Assembly: GCA_904374485.1 (NCBI GenBank)
Contig: CAJFFX010000002.1
Span: 32,364-96,363, forward strand
Direction: 5' to 3'
DNA: 64,000 nt
From: Candidatus Pseudoscillospira falkowii
GTDB lineage: Bacteria; Bacillota; Clostridia; Oscillospirales; Oscillospiraceae
Both the position numbers and the translations under genes were made by a program. Positions within the stretch are counted from its first letter, which is position 1. Each line of letters opens with the position of its first letter. The notes below the pieces were generated by a model. It did not search any database, had not been told where the DNA came from, and saw only the letters and a program-made list of their open reading frames with translations. Below, one piece after another: positions 35,792-43,866 of this stretch.

Positions 35792-37282
35792 ATGGCATTG
35801 GATCTGGCATTTTTTGAGGATATGGAGCGCCGCATCCCCAAGGGACGCGTGCGCACCCGTTTCGCGCCTTCTCCCACGGGCTATATGCACGTGGGCAATC
35901 TGCGCACGGCGCTATACACCTGGCTCATCGCCCGCCGCGGCGGCGGCGACTTCATCCTGCGCATCGAAGACACCGACCAGGGCCGCCTGGTGGAGGGCGC
36001 GGTGGACGTGATCTACAAGACCCTGGCCGAATGCGGCCTGACCCATGACGAAGGCCCCGATGTGGGCGGCCCCGTGGGCCCCTATATCCAGAGCCAGCGG
36101 CGCGATCTCTACGGGAAATACGCCCAGCTGCTGGTGGAAAAGGGCGCGGCTTATTACTGCTTCTGCGAGAAATCCGAATCCGAGGAGGACAGCGGCAATT
36201 TTGAGCACACCGCCGACCCCTGCCGCGCTCTGACGGCGGAGGAGGTCTCCGCCAAGCTGGCCGCCGGTGCGTCCTATGTGATTCGCCAGAAGATCCCTGC
36301 CGGCCAGACCACGTTCCGCGACGCCATCTTCGGCGACATCACCGTGGACAACGACACCCTGGACGATCAGGTACTCCTCAAGTCCGACGGCCTGCCCACC
36401 TATAACTTTGCCAACGTGGTGGACGACCATCTGATGGGCATCACCCATGTGGTGCGCGGCAGCGAGTATCTGGCCTCCGCGCCGAAGTACAACCTGCTCT
36501 ATGAAGCCTTCGGCTGGGATGTGCCCGTGTATATCCACTGCTCCCCCGTCATGCGCGACGCCCACAACAAAATGTCCAAGCGCCACGGCGACCCCTCTTA
36601 CGAGGATCTCATCGCCCAGGGCTATCTGACGGAAGCCGTGCTGAACTATGTGGCCCTGCTGGGCTGGAGCCCCAAGGGCGAGCTGGCCGAGCAGGAGGTC
36701 TTCTCCCTGGAGGAGCTTTCCCGGGTATTCGACATCGCCGGCATCTCCAAATCCCCCGCCATTTTCGACATCGCTAAGCTGGATCATTTTAACGCCCTGT
36801 ACCTGCGCGCCATGGACGCAGAGTCTTTCCACAAGGTGGCGGAGCCCTATATCCGCAAGAGCGTGAAAAATCCGGCCATCGACACCCGGCTCATCGCGCC
36901 GCTGCTGCAGGCCCGGCTGGAGACCCTCAACGAGATCCCCGAAAAGGTGGACTTCTTCGACGCCCTGCCGGAATACGGCACAGAGCTCTACTGCAACAAA
37001 AAATCCAAGACCGACGAGGAAAGCGCCCTGGCCGTTTTGGAGGATTACCTCCCCGCGCTGGAATCCCTCTCCCCCTGGGACCACGACGCGCTCTACCAGT
37101 CCATGGTGGATTATGCCGCCGCCCACGAGATGAAAAACGCCAAGCTGATGTGGCCCGTGCGCATCGCCGTGGCCGGCAAGGCCGTCACCCCCGGCGGCGC
37201 GGTGGAGATCTGCCAGATCCTCGGAAAAGAAGAGACCCTGCGCCGCATCCGCATCGGCATCGAGAAGCTGAAAAACCGGTAA
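35792..37282 (+). CDS. gltX: Glutamyl-tRNA synthetase
   Basis: A 496-residue class Ib synthetase. HIGH-type motif APSPTGYMHVGNLRTALY and KMSKR in HNKMSKRHGDPSY are intact, as is the C-terminal anticodon-binding domain (WPVRIAVAGKAVTPGGAVEICQILG). The N-terminus is about 25 residues longer than usual before RVRTRFAPSPTG. It may be a GluRS/GlnRS dual-specificity enzyme as in many Firmicutes; gatCAB is not in the window. CGGAGGG precedes the ATG. Confidence 0.97.
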   Translation: MALDLAFFEDMERRIPKGRVRTRFAPSPTGYMHVGNLRTALYTWLIARRGGGDFILRIEDTDQGRLVEGAVDVIYKTLAECGLTHDEGPDVGGPVGPYIQSQRRDLYGKYAQLLVEKGAAYYCFCEKSESEEDSGNFEHTADPCRALTAEEVSAKLAAGASYVIRQKIPAGQTTFRDAIFGDITVDNDTLDDQVLLKSDGLPTYNFANVVDDHLMGITHVVRGSEYLASAPKYNLLYEAFGWDVPVYIHCSPVMRDAHNKMSKRHGDPSYEDLIAQGYLTEAVLNYVALLGWSPKGELAEQEVFSLEELSRVFDIAGISKSPAIFDIAKLDHFNALYLRAMDAESFHKVAEPYIRKSVKNPAIDTRLIAPLLQARLETLNEIPEKVDFFDALPEYGTELYCNKKSKTDEESALAVLEDYLPALESLSPWDHDALYQSMVDYAAAHEMKNAKLMWPVRIAVAGKAVTPGGAVEICQILGKEETLRRIRIGIEKLKNR

Positions 37283-37286
37283 GGCC

Positions 37287-37910
37287 ATGGCATTTCTCAA
37301 AGAACAATACCGCCAGGCCTTCGCCTTTTTCCGCGTCGAGCTCCTGCCCTATTTCCGCAACAGCACCATTGCGTTTTTTGTGATCCTGCTGGTCTTTTAC
37401 GCCGCCGGGATGCTCTATCCCCCGGTCATGGATACGATGATCTCTTATTTTGAAGGCGTGGTTGAACAATCCGGCATCGTGTCGGACGGCGGGCAGATCC
37501 TGGTGCTGAATCTGCTGGCCAACAATCTGCTGGCCTCCGCCACGAGCATCGTATACGGCATCATCCCCTTTTTGTTCCTGCCGGCTCTGTCCATCGGCAT
37601 GAACGCCGCCGTGCTGGGCGCTTTGGGCGCTATGTACCAAAAACAGGGCCTTTCCCTGCTCCTTTACGCGGCGGCGCTGGTGCCCCACGGCATTTTCGAG
37701 ATCCCCGCCCTGCTGGTGGCCTTCGCCTGCGGCCTGTATCTCTGCCGCACGGTCACCCGCACCCTGCTGGGCCGGGAAACGGCCATGCCCCTCCCCCAGG
37801 CCCTGCTGAGCCTGGTGCGCGTCTATGTCGCCGTCATCGTGCCGCTGCTCGTCGTGGCCTCCGTGGTGGAGGCCTATGTGACGCCGTGGTTCGCATCCCT
37901 GTTCTCATAA
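37287..37910 (+). CDS. spoIIM: SpoIIM-family membrane protein
   Basis: A 207-residue protein with about five membrane helices and the SpoIIM features LLANNLLASATSIVYGIIPFLFLPALSIGMNAAVLGA and HGIFEIPALLVAFACGL. In Bacillus SpoIIM belongs to the DMP peptidoglycan-hydrolase complex needed for forespore engulfment. It begins four bases after gltX ends, so is co-transcribed; this coupling is unusual for a sporulation gene and may mean a housekeeping DUF95-type role. Confidence 0.88.
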   Translation: MAFLKEQYRQAFAFFRVELLPYFRNSTIAFFVILLVFYAAGMLYPPVMDTMISYFEGVVEQSGIVSDGGQILVLNLLANNLLASATSIVYGIIPFLFLPALSIGMNAAVLGALGAMYQKQGLSLLLYAAALVPHGIFEIPALLVAFACGLYLCRTVTRTLLGRETAMPLPQALLSLVRVYVAVIVPLLVVASVVEAYVTPWFASLFS

Positions 37911-37927
37911 CGGTTTTTCCGCAAGAG

Positions 37928-37966
37928 GCGGCCCGCCCGGAGCACTGCTCCCGGACGGGCCGCTTT
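37928..37966 (+). terminator. Intrinsic terminator of gltX-spoIIM
   Basis: GCGGCCCGCCCGG AGCACTG CTCCCGGACGGGCCGC hairpin followed by TTTGATTTT; convergent with the ANTAR gene. Confidence 0.75.
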
Positions 37967-37978
37967 GATTTTCACGGT

Positions 37979-38548
37979 TCAATTCTTATAGGTACGGATG
38001 ATGCTTTGGGCGATCTCCGCCTTGGTGCAGCGCATGTTCATGGCCTGGCGCTCGATATAGTGGTGGGCGTTTTCCTCGCTCATCTTCAGACACTCGATCA
38101 GCACCAGCTTCGCCCGGTCCACCAGGCGGATCTCCTCGATCCGCTGCTGCAGGCGCGCATTCTCCCCCTTCAGCAGCTGCAGCCGCCGCTCCATGGTGCC
38201 CATCATGCGCATGGTGTACTGGAACATGCTGCGGCTGAGCGGCTTTCCCAGCACAAAAACGCCGGAGGATTCCGCCTGGGCATTGACCTCGGCCACCCGG
38301 TCCGCCTTGACCAGCAGCGCCACGCCCGCAGCGGTGGTCTCCGCAATGCGGCAGGCCAGGTCCGTACCGAATTCGTCCCGCAGGGGCGTGTTGACCACAG
38401 CCAGGTCGTATTCCTTTTCCGCCAGGCGGCGGCGGGCCTCCCCGCCATTCATGGCGAACTGGACGTCCTGCAGGCGCAGGTCCCGCAGCAGGTCGAACAG
38501 CGCTTTGACGCCCGCATCCGTACTGGATACAATCAAAGCAGTTTCCAT
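37979..38548 (-). CDS. ANTAR-domain RNA-binding antiterminator with degenerate receiver
   Basis: A 189-residue protein. Residues 1-115 resemble a response-regulator receiver, but the phosphoacceptor position is Asn53 (VVNTPLRDEFG) and the acidic pocket near residue 10 is weak; Lys102 (LGKPLS) remains. Residues about 130-186 form an ANTAR domain (LVDRAKLVLIECLKMSEENAHHYIERQAMN). ANTAR proteins bind tandem or single small hairpins with conserved loops and prevent intrinsic termination. It is the last gene of the glutamate synthase operon and the natural candidate to act on the hairpins at 45089-45104, 45379-45392 and 47603-47618. Confidence 0.93.
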   Translation of the reverse strand: METALIVSSTDAGVKALFDLLRDLRLQDVQFAMNGGEARRRLAEKEYDLAVVNTPLRDEFGTDLACRIAETTAAGVALLVKADRVAEVNAQAESSGVFVLGKPLSRSMFQYTMRMMGTMERRLQLLKGENARLQQRIEEIRLVDRAKLVLIECLKMSEENAHHYIERQAMNMRCTKAEIAQSIIRTYKN

Positions 38549-38584
38549 TCCGTCAACGCCTTTCTTTTCCCCGTTCTGCCGCGC

Positions 38585-39850
38585 TCACAGCAGTTCAAAA
38601 TAGGTGCGCGCGTCATACTCCGCCTTATTCTTGGCCTTGGTATACCCGGCGGCCTGCTCCTGCTTGTTTTTCACATAGCTGCTGAACACGTCCTGGGGGA
38701 GATACGCCTTGGCAAAGGCGCCGCGGCCGGCGGCGCTCAGGGCCTGGCGCAGCGTCAGCGGCAGCTTGCCGCAGGCCGTTTCCATGGGGGGCAGGGTCTT
38801 TTCGGCGCGGATGCCCTCCAGGCCCGCGCGGATCAACAGCGCGTAAACCAGGTGGGGGTTAATGGCCGGGTCCGCCGCCGTCAGCTCCATGCGGCCCTTG
38901 ATGCCGGCGATGGCCGGGATGCAGACGGTGAAGCGTCCGCTCAGATTGGACCAGCCATGCTCCCGCCGGCTGTCGGCGCCGTAGGAATTCGTGGTGGATT
39001 TGAGATAGACCATCAGCTCGGGCAGGCGCTGGAGGATGCCGGCCACAAAGCTGCAGGCCTCAGGCTCCAGCGTCTTCTCCTCAAAAATATTTTTTCCGTC
39101 TTTATAAATCTCGAACATCAGCGTCAGGGCGCTGCTCTTCTCCTGCTCCAGGGGTTTGGGCATGAACGAGGCGTACAGCCCGTTGACCGCCGCCGCCTGC
39201 TTGACGACGGATTTGAAGGTCATGAAATTGTCGGCGGCGCTCAGCGCGTCGCTGCTGCGGAACACGACTTCGTTCTGCCCCGGGCCCACGGCGTGATGGG
39301 AGCTTTCGGGGACAATGCCCATTTCATACAGCGTCAGGCAGATGTCCCGGCGGACGTTCTCCCCCCGGTCGGCCGGCGCGATGTCGAAAAAGGTGCCCCG
39401 GTCCTGGGGCGTGTGGGTGGGCTCGCCGTTTTCATCGGTATTGAACAGATAAAATTCGCAGGCCGAGCCGATGCGGACGGCGTAGCCCGCCTCCGCCGCC
39501 TCCCGCACCGCTTTCTGCAGCATGTCGCGGGTATCGCCGCCGTAGGGCGTCCCGTCGGCGTTCATCAGGTCGCAGAACATGCGGGCCACACGGCCGGTAG
39601 AGGGCCGCCAGGGCAGCAGCGCCAGCGTCCGAGCGTCGGGGCGCAGCAGCAGCTTCGTGCCGGGAGTCAGATGGAAACCCGGCAGCTCCCAGGCGTTGAA
39701 GGGGATCCCGCTTTCAAAGGCGCGCTCCAGCTCCCCGGGCTGGAGCGAAATATTCTTCTGCAGGCCCATATTGTCGCAAAAGGCCAGGCGGATGAACTTC
39801 ACGTCGTTTTCCTTTACAAATGTCAGCACTTCTTTGCTGGAATCTTTCAT
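38585..39850 (-). CDS. Glutamine synthetase-like protein with altered catalytic motifs
   Basis: A 421-residue member of the GlnA superfamily. The fold landmarks persist: beta-grasp N-terminus (FIRLAFCDNMGLQKNISL), CEFYLF (Glu132), GPGQNEVVF (Glu194), and NPHLVYALLIRAGLEGI. But the ammonia/ATP-site motif GSGMHxH is replaced by KSSALTLMF (238-246), and the RxELR segment reads RMELT (320-324). It is shorter than GlnA (about 440). It is probably a sensor or regulator of nitrogen status, or a ligase for another amine. It sits between the glutamate synthase genes and the ANTAR gene, suggesting it informs the latter. Confidence 0.88.
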   Translation of the reverse strand: MKDSSKEVLTFVKENDVKFIRLAFCDNMGLQKNISLQPGELERAFESGIPFNAWELPGFHLTPGTKLLLRPDARTLALLPWRPSTGRVARMFCDLMNADGTPYGGDTRDMLQKAVREAAEAGYAVRIGSACEFYLFNTDENGEPTHTPQDRGTFFDIAPADRGENVRRDICLTLYEMGIVPESSHHAVGPGQNEVVFRSSDALSAADNFMTFKSVVKQAAAVNGLYASFMPKPLEQEKSSALTLMFEIYKDGKNIFEEKTLEPEACSFVAGILQRLPELMVYLKSTTNSYGADSRREHGWSNLSGRFTVCIPAIAGIKGRMELTAADPAINPHLVYALLIRAGLEGIRAEKTLPPMETACGKLPLTLRQALSAAGRGAFAKAYLPQDVFSSYVKNKQEQAAGYTKAKNKAEYDARTYFELL

Positions 39851-39876
39851 GCTACCATCCCTCGCTTATATCGGCC

Positions 39877-39949
39877 GCCCACGGCCCGGGCGCACAGCGC
39901 CCCGGGCCGCGGGCGGAGCATTTTATGCTTCTTTTATGATTCTATCATA
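39877..39949 (-). repeat. Hairpin and palindromes in the gltB3 to GS-like spacer
   Basis: A long GC-rich inverted repeat (arms GCCCACGGCCCGGGCG and near complement, about 39877-39914), then GCAT TTT ATGC (39918-39928) and the palindrome TATGAT TCT ATCATA (39935-39949). No U-run follows the hairpin. It may be an mRNA processing or stability element or an operator for a secondary promoter. Confidence 0.5.
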
Positions 39950-39955
39950 GCCGAA

Positions 39956-40675
39956 TCAATTGGCAGTGTAAAGAGATTTGTAGGGATTATTTGTGTTGGG
40001 CGTCAGCACATAGAAGGGCTTTTCCAGGACCGTGTCCATCCCATAGCCGAAGCGGCGGCAGAATTCCTCCAGGTCGCCGCGGATCTCGTCCATATCCGCC
40101 GTCTCCGCCCGCCGGGCCGCCACCTGATCAGGGAGTTTCGGCAGCGCGTCGCAGCGGAGGTACATTTTTCCGCCGTGCATGCCCACGGCGCAGTAATAGC
40201 CCACCGGAGCCTCCTTTTCGCTTTCCAGCCCCAGCGCCACCAGAATGCCGCCGGCCTGGTATTCGCCGAAAAAGCTGCCCACTTCATTGCCGATGATAAT
40301 GATGGGCTTTTTGTCTTTGTATTCCTTCATGTGGATCCCCGTGCGGTAGCCGGCATTGCCCCGGACATAGATCTTTCCGCCGCGCATGGCGTAGCCGCAG
40401 GCGTCGCCGGCGCTGCCGTAAATGCAGATCATCCCGTCGTTCATGGTGTCGCCAATGGCGTCCTGGCCGCTGCCATGGACGTCGATGCGGCTTCCGTTGA
40501 GATAACAGCCCAGGGCGTTGCCCGGGGTGCCGTGGATCGTGATCTGCTTGTCCCGGGAGCCGGCGCCGATAAAGCGCTGGCCGCAGCAGTGGTCGATCTG
40601 GATCTGCGCGTCTTCCGCATCGCGGATCTGCCGGTCCAACGCCCGGTAGGACAGTCCCTTTGCGTCGATCTTCAT
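39956..40675 (-). CDS. Glutamate synthase GXGXG subunit (GltB C-terminal domain as separate protein)
   Basis: A 239-residue right-handed beta-helix domain with repeating G-x-x-G patterns (GTPGNALGCYLNG; GSGQDAIGDTMNDG; GSAGDACGYAMRGGKIYVRGNAGYR), equal to the C-terminal domain of bacterial GltB alpha. In split, archaeal-type glutamate synthases it is a stand-alone subunit that scaffolds amidotransferase and synthase. The start overlaps the FAD oxidoreductase stop by 4 bp. Confidence 0.93.
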   Translation of the reverse strand: MKIDAKGLSYRALDRQIRDAEDAQIQIDHCCGQRFIGAGSRDKQITIHGTPGNALGCYLNGSRIDVHGSGQDAIGDTMNDGMICIYGSAGDACGYAMRGGKIYVRGNAGYRTGIHMKEYKDKKPIIIIGNEVGSFFGEYQAGGILVALGLESEKEAPVGYYCAVGMHGGKMYLRCDALPKLPDQVAARRAETADMDEIRGDLEEFCRRFGYGMDTVLEKPFYVLTPNTNNPYKSLYTAN

Positions 40676-41904
40676 TTTGCCTTCCCTCCCAGCATTTCTT
40701 CCCGCACAGTGCGGTCGTACAGCATCAGCTGCGGTTTCTCCAGCAGCAGTTCCAAATCCACCTGCACCAAGGGCGTCCGCTTCTGGATCAGGGCCGTGTA
40801 GATCCCCGCCCGGCTGACGTCGCCCACAATGATAAAGCCTTTCAGCAGGCCGTCTTTGATCACCAGGCGGCGATAGCTGTTTTCGCCCCGGGTGATATGG
40901 CTTTCACCGTCGTAAGAGCCGGCAGTGACCAGGTGGACATCAAAAAATCCGCCAGCGTTCATGGGCATCGTCTCTGTAAACTCCTCTTGGCCGCCCGCCA
41001 TGGAAACGCCCGCGGCGCGGCCCTGCAGATAAGCGTTGGGCAGAATGGCGATCACACCCTTCCGGCCCGTGGTCAGATCTGTGCTTTCCGCGCAGTCGCC
41101 GGCGGCGTAAACATTCTCCAGCGTGGTGCGTCCGCTGCCGTCGATTACGATCCCTCTGTCCGCCGCCGCGCCCGCCCGGGCCGCCAATTCCGTGTTGGGC
41201 TGGACGCCCACAGCGGTAACGAGGATATCGAAGGGGATCCGCTCCCCGTTTTCCAGGATCGCCGCGTTCTTTTCAAATTTTTTGACCGATGTGCCCAGGT
41301 GAAAAACGCAGCCATGGCGTTCCATTTCCCGCTGAACCAGCGCCGCGGCCTCGTCGTCCAGCACCGAGGGCAGCACCCGCGGCGCCAGATCACAGATGTC
41401 GATACGGGCCACGCGCTGGGCGATACCCTCGGCACATTTCATGCCGATCAGGCCGGCACCCACGATGAAAACGCGGCTCTTTTCCGTCAGCATCTGCTCC
41501 AGCGCCAGCGCGTCATCCAGCGTCATAAAGGAAAAACGGTGCTCCACCTGTTCGATCCCCTCCATGGGCGGCAAGAACGGTCTGGACCCTGTCGCCACCA
41601 GAAGCCGGTCGTAGGGGACCCGTTCCCCGTCCTCCAGCAGCACGGTTTTGTTTTCCGCGTCGATCTCCGCGGCCCGCCGGCCCAGCATGGCCGTGACGCC
41701 CATGGTCTCATAAAAATCGGCGGGCCGATAGTTCATATGAGCAAGGTCCGTCCGCCCCATCAGAAGATAGGAGATCAGCGGGCGGCCGTAAGCCGCGTGA
41801 GGCTCGTCGGAAATCAGAGTGATGCTGCCCGCGCGGTCCACGCTGCGGATGCCCTCGATACAGCCGACAGCCGCCGCCGAATTGCCGATGACGACGTATT
41901 TCAT
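40672..41904 (-). CDS. FAD/NAD(P)-dependent oxidoreductase of the split glutamate synthase operon
   Basis: A 410-residue pyridine nucleotide-disulphide oxidoreductase family protein. FAD motif VVIGNSAAAVGCIEGI at the N-terminus (the second Gly of GxGxxG is replaced by Ser/Ala), LLVATGSRPFLPP, NAD(P) motif VFIVGAGLIGMKCAEGI, and GDCAES. It resembles rubredoxin or nitrite reductase FAD subunits. Its likely role is to pass NAD(P)H electrons to the Fe-S protein and on to the FMN synthase subunit, in place of the usual GltD. Overlaps both neighbours by 4 bp. Confidence 0.92.
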   Translation of the reverse strand: MKYVVIGNSAAAVGCIEGIRSVDRAGSITLISDEPHAAYGRPLISYLLMGRTDLAHMNYRPADFYETMGVTAMLGRRAAEIDAENKTVLLEDGERVPYDRLLVATGSRPFLPPMEGIEQVEHRFSFMTLDDALALEQMLTEKSRVFIVGAGLIGMKCAEGIAQRVARIDICDLAPRVLPSVLDDEAAALVQREMERHGCVFHLGTSVKKFEKNAAILENGERIPFDILVTAVGVQPNTELAARAGAAADRGIVIDGSGRTTLENVYAAGDCAESTDLTTGRKGVIAILPNAYLQGRAAGVSMAGGQEEFTETMPMNAGGFFDVHLVTAGSYDGESHITRGENSYRRLVIKDGLLKGFIIVGDVSRAGIYTALIQKRTPLVQVDLELLLEKPQLMLYDRTVREEMLGGKAK

Positions 41905-42341
41905 GCCTCATCCACCTCCTCGAGAACAATGGCGCGGTTCGGACAATGCTGCACGCACAGGGGTTCGCCGAAAGCATTGTCCAGGCACAGCGCGCACTTC
42001 TGGGCCACGCCCGTGCCGCTGGGCATGATCGCTCCGTAGGGGCACAGCAGGATGCAGGTGCCGCAGCCCACGCACTTTTCCTGGTCGATCAGCACCGCAC
42101 CGCCCGGCTCTTTGTGCAGCGCGCCGGCGATGCACCCCGCCGCGCACAGCGGCTTTTCGCAGTGACGGCAATTGACCGCAAAGCTGACCTGCTGATCGCC
42201 CTCCACGATCAGGCGCGGATGGATCGGTTTATTCTGCAGCGCCTTGACCATATCGTCGCTGCCGGAGTTGGCAAAGGCGCAGAAATATTCGCACAGATGG
42301 CACCCGAGGCACCACTGCTCCCGCACAATGATTTTCTTCAT
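41901..42341 (-). CDS. 4Fe-4S polyferredoxin-like electron-transfer subunit
   Basis: A 146-residue protein of the HycB/DmsB/CooF type with four cysteine groups: CLGCHLCEYFC, CRHCEKPLCAAGC, CVGCGTCILLCPYG and CALCLDNAFGEPLC...C. It should hold three or four 4Fe-4S clusters and link the FAD oxidoreductase to the glutamate synthase. Follows gltB2 by 16 bp and overlaps the oxidoreductase gene. Confidence 0.92.
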   Translation of the reverse strand: MKKIIVREQWCLGCHLCEYFCAFANSGSDDMVKALQNKPIHPRLIVEGDQQVSFAVNCRHCEKPLCAAGCIAGALHKEPGGAVLIDQEKCVGCGTCILLCPYGAIMPSGTGVAQKCALCLDNAFGEPLCVQHCPNRAIVLEEVDEA

Positions 42342-42357
42342 ATCGCTCCGCCCCTCC

Positions 42358-43866
42358 TTATTCGCCGGCGTGCTTCACGCCGAGGATCTCCAGTTCTTTT
42401 TCGCTCAGGCCGATGCCGCGGAGCATCAGCCGGTTGCCCCGCAGGGCTTCGATGGAGTTGATGCCCATGCCGCCCAGGATCTCCTTGATCTCCCGCGTCC
42501 AGCCGGTGACCAGATTCACCAGCCGCTCCTCGCCGACCTCCGGATTCAGCCGCTTGACCAGATCGGGCCGTTGGGTAGCAATGCCCCAGTTGCACTTGTT
42601 GCGCGAGCAGCTGCGGCACAGATGGCAGCCCAGGGCCATCAGCGCCGCCGTGCCCAGATAGACCGCGTCCGCGCCCAGGGCGATGGCCTTGACCACATCG
42701 GCGCTGCAGCGGATGGATCCGCCGGCAATCAGAGAAACGCAGTTGCGGATGCCCTCTTCCCGCAGGCGGGCGTCCACCGCCGCCAGGGCCAGCTCGATGG
42801 GGATGCCCACATGGTCGCGGATCATGGTGGGCGCCGCGCCGGTGCCGCCGCGGAAGCCGTCGATGGCGATAATGTCCGCGCCGCTGCGGGCGATGCCGCT
42901 GGCGATGGCCGCCACGTTGTGGACCGCCGCCACCTTGACGATTACCGGCTTTTTGTAATCCGTGGCCTCCTTCAGCGAATCGATCAGCTGGCGCAGATCC
43001 TCGATGGAGTAGATATCGTGATGGGGCGCCGGGGAGATAGCGTCCGTGCCCAGGGGGATCATGCGGGTCCGGGACACGTCCTCGCCCACCTTTTCACCGG
43101 GCAGATGGCCGCCGATGCCCGGCTTTGCGCCCTGGCCCATTTTGATCTCGATGGCCGCGCCGGCGTCGAGATACCGCTCGTGGACGCCGAAGCGACCCGA
43201 GGCCACCTGGACGATGGTGTGGGCGCCGTAGGCGTAGAAATCCTCGTGGAGGCCGCCTTCGCCGGTGTTGTAGTAAATGCCGAGGCGCTCCGCCGCCCGG
43301 GCCAGGGCGAGATGGGCGTTGTAGCTGATAGCGCCGTAGGACATGGCGGAAAACAGGATCGGCGTTTCCAGCCGCAGGGAGGGCGGCAGATTGTCGATCA
43401 AACGGCCGCTGCCGTCGCGCTCCACCGGCACTTCCCGCTTTCCCAGATACACCCGGGTCTCCATAGGTTCGCGCAGCGGATCGATGGAGGGGTTCGTCAC
43501 CTGGGAGGCGTTGATAAGCAGATGATCCCAGTAAATGGGGTAGGGCTTCGGGTTGCCCATGGACGAGAGCAGCGCGCCGCCGCTGCCGGCCTGACGGTAA
43601 AGCTCTTTCATCGTCTGCATCGACCAGTTGGTGTTGGGACGATACTGGTTGCGGTTTTCAACGATCTGCAGCGCGTGGGTCGGGCAGATGCACACGCAGC
43701 GCTGGCAGTCCACGCAGTCGGCGCTGTCGCTGTACATGCGGTTTTCCTCCGCGTCGTAGCGATGCACCAGATTGGCGCACTGCCGCTCGCAGGCGCGGCA
43801 CTGGATACAGCGGCAGGGGTCGCGCAGCACTTCAAATTCCGGGGAAATGTATTCCTGGGGCAGCAT
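42358..43866 (-). CDS. Glutamate synthase FMN/Fe-S subunit (archaeal-type GltB central domain)
   Basis: A 502-residue protein. Residues 20-61 carry two 4Fe-4S motifs, CIQCRACERQC and CVDCQRCVCIC, absent from classic GltB. The FMN barrel spans about 140-480, with SAMSYGAISYNAHLAL, GEGG, GQGAKPGIGGHLPGEKV, SPAPHHDIYSIEDL and DGFRGGTGAAPTMIRDHVGIP, and the cysteine cluster CHLCRSCSRNKCNWG for the 3Fe-4S centre. It makes glutamate from 2-oxoglutarate and channelled ammonia. Overlaps the amidotransferase gene by one base (TGATG). Confidence 0.95.
   Translation of the reverse strand: MLPQEYISPEFEVLRDPCRCIQCRACERQCANLVHRYDAEENRMYSDSADCVDCQRCVCICPTHALQIVENRNQYRPNTNWSMQTMKELYRQAGSGGALLSSMGNPKPYPIYWDHLLINASQVTNPSIDPLREPMETRVYLGKREVPVERDGSGRLIDNLPPSLRLETPILFSAMSYGAISYNAHLALARAAERLGIYYNTGEGGLHEDFYAYGAHTIVQVASGRFGVHERYLDAGAAIEIKMGQGAKPGIGGHLPGEKVGEDVSRTRMIPLGTDAISPAPHHDIYSIEDLRQLIDSLKEATDYKKPVIVKVAAVHNVAAIASGIARSGADIIAIDGFRGGTGAAPTMIRDHVGIPIELALAAVDARLREEGIRNCVSLIAGGSIRCSADVVKAIALGADAVYLGTAALMALGCHLCRSCSRNKCNWGIATQRPDLVKRLNPEVGEERLVNLVTGWTREIKEILGGMGINSIEALRGNRLMLRGIGLSEKELEILGVKHAGE

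Noticed and set aside
37886-40801. A 971-codon plus-strand frame opposite the ANTAR, GS-like and gltB3 genes
   Set aside because: Same antisense composition artefact; the opposite strand carries recognised domains with overlapping starts and stops.
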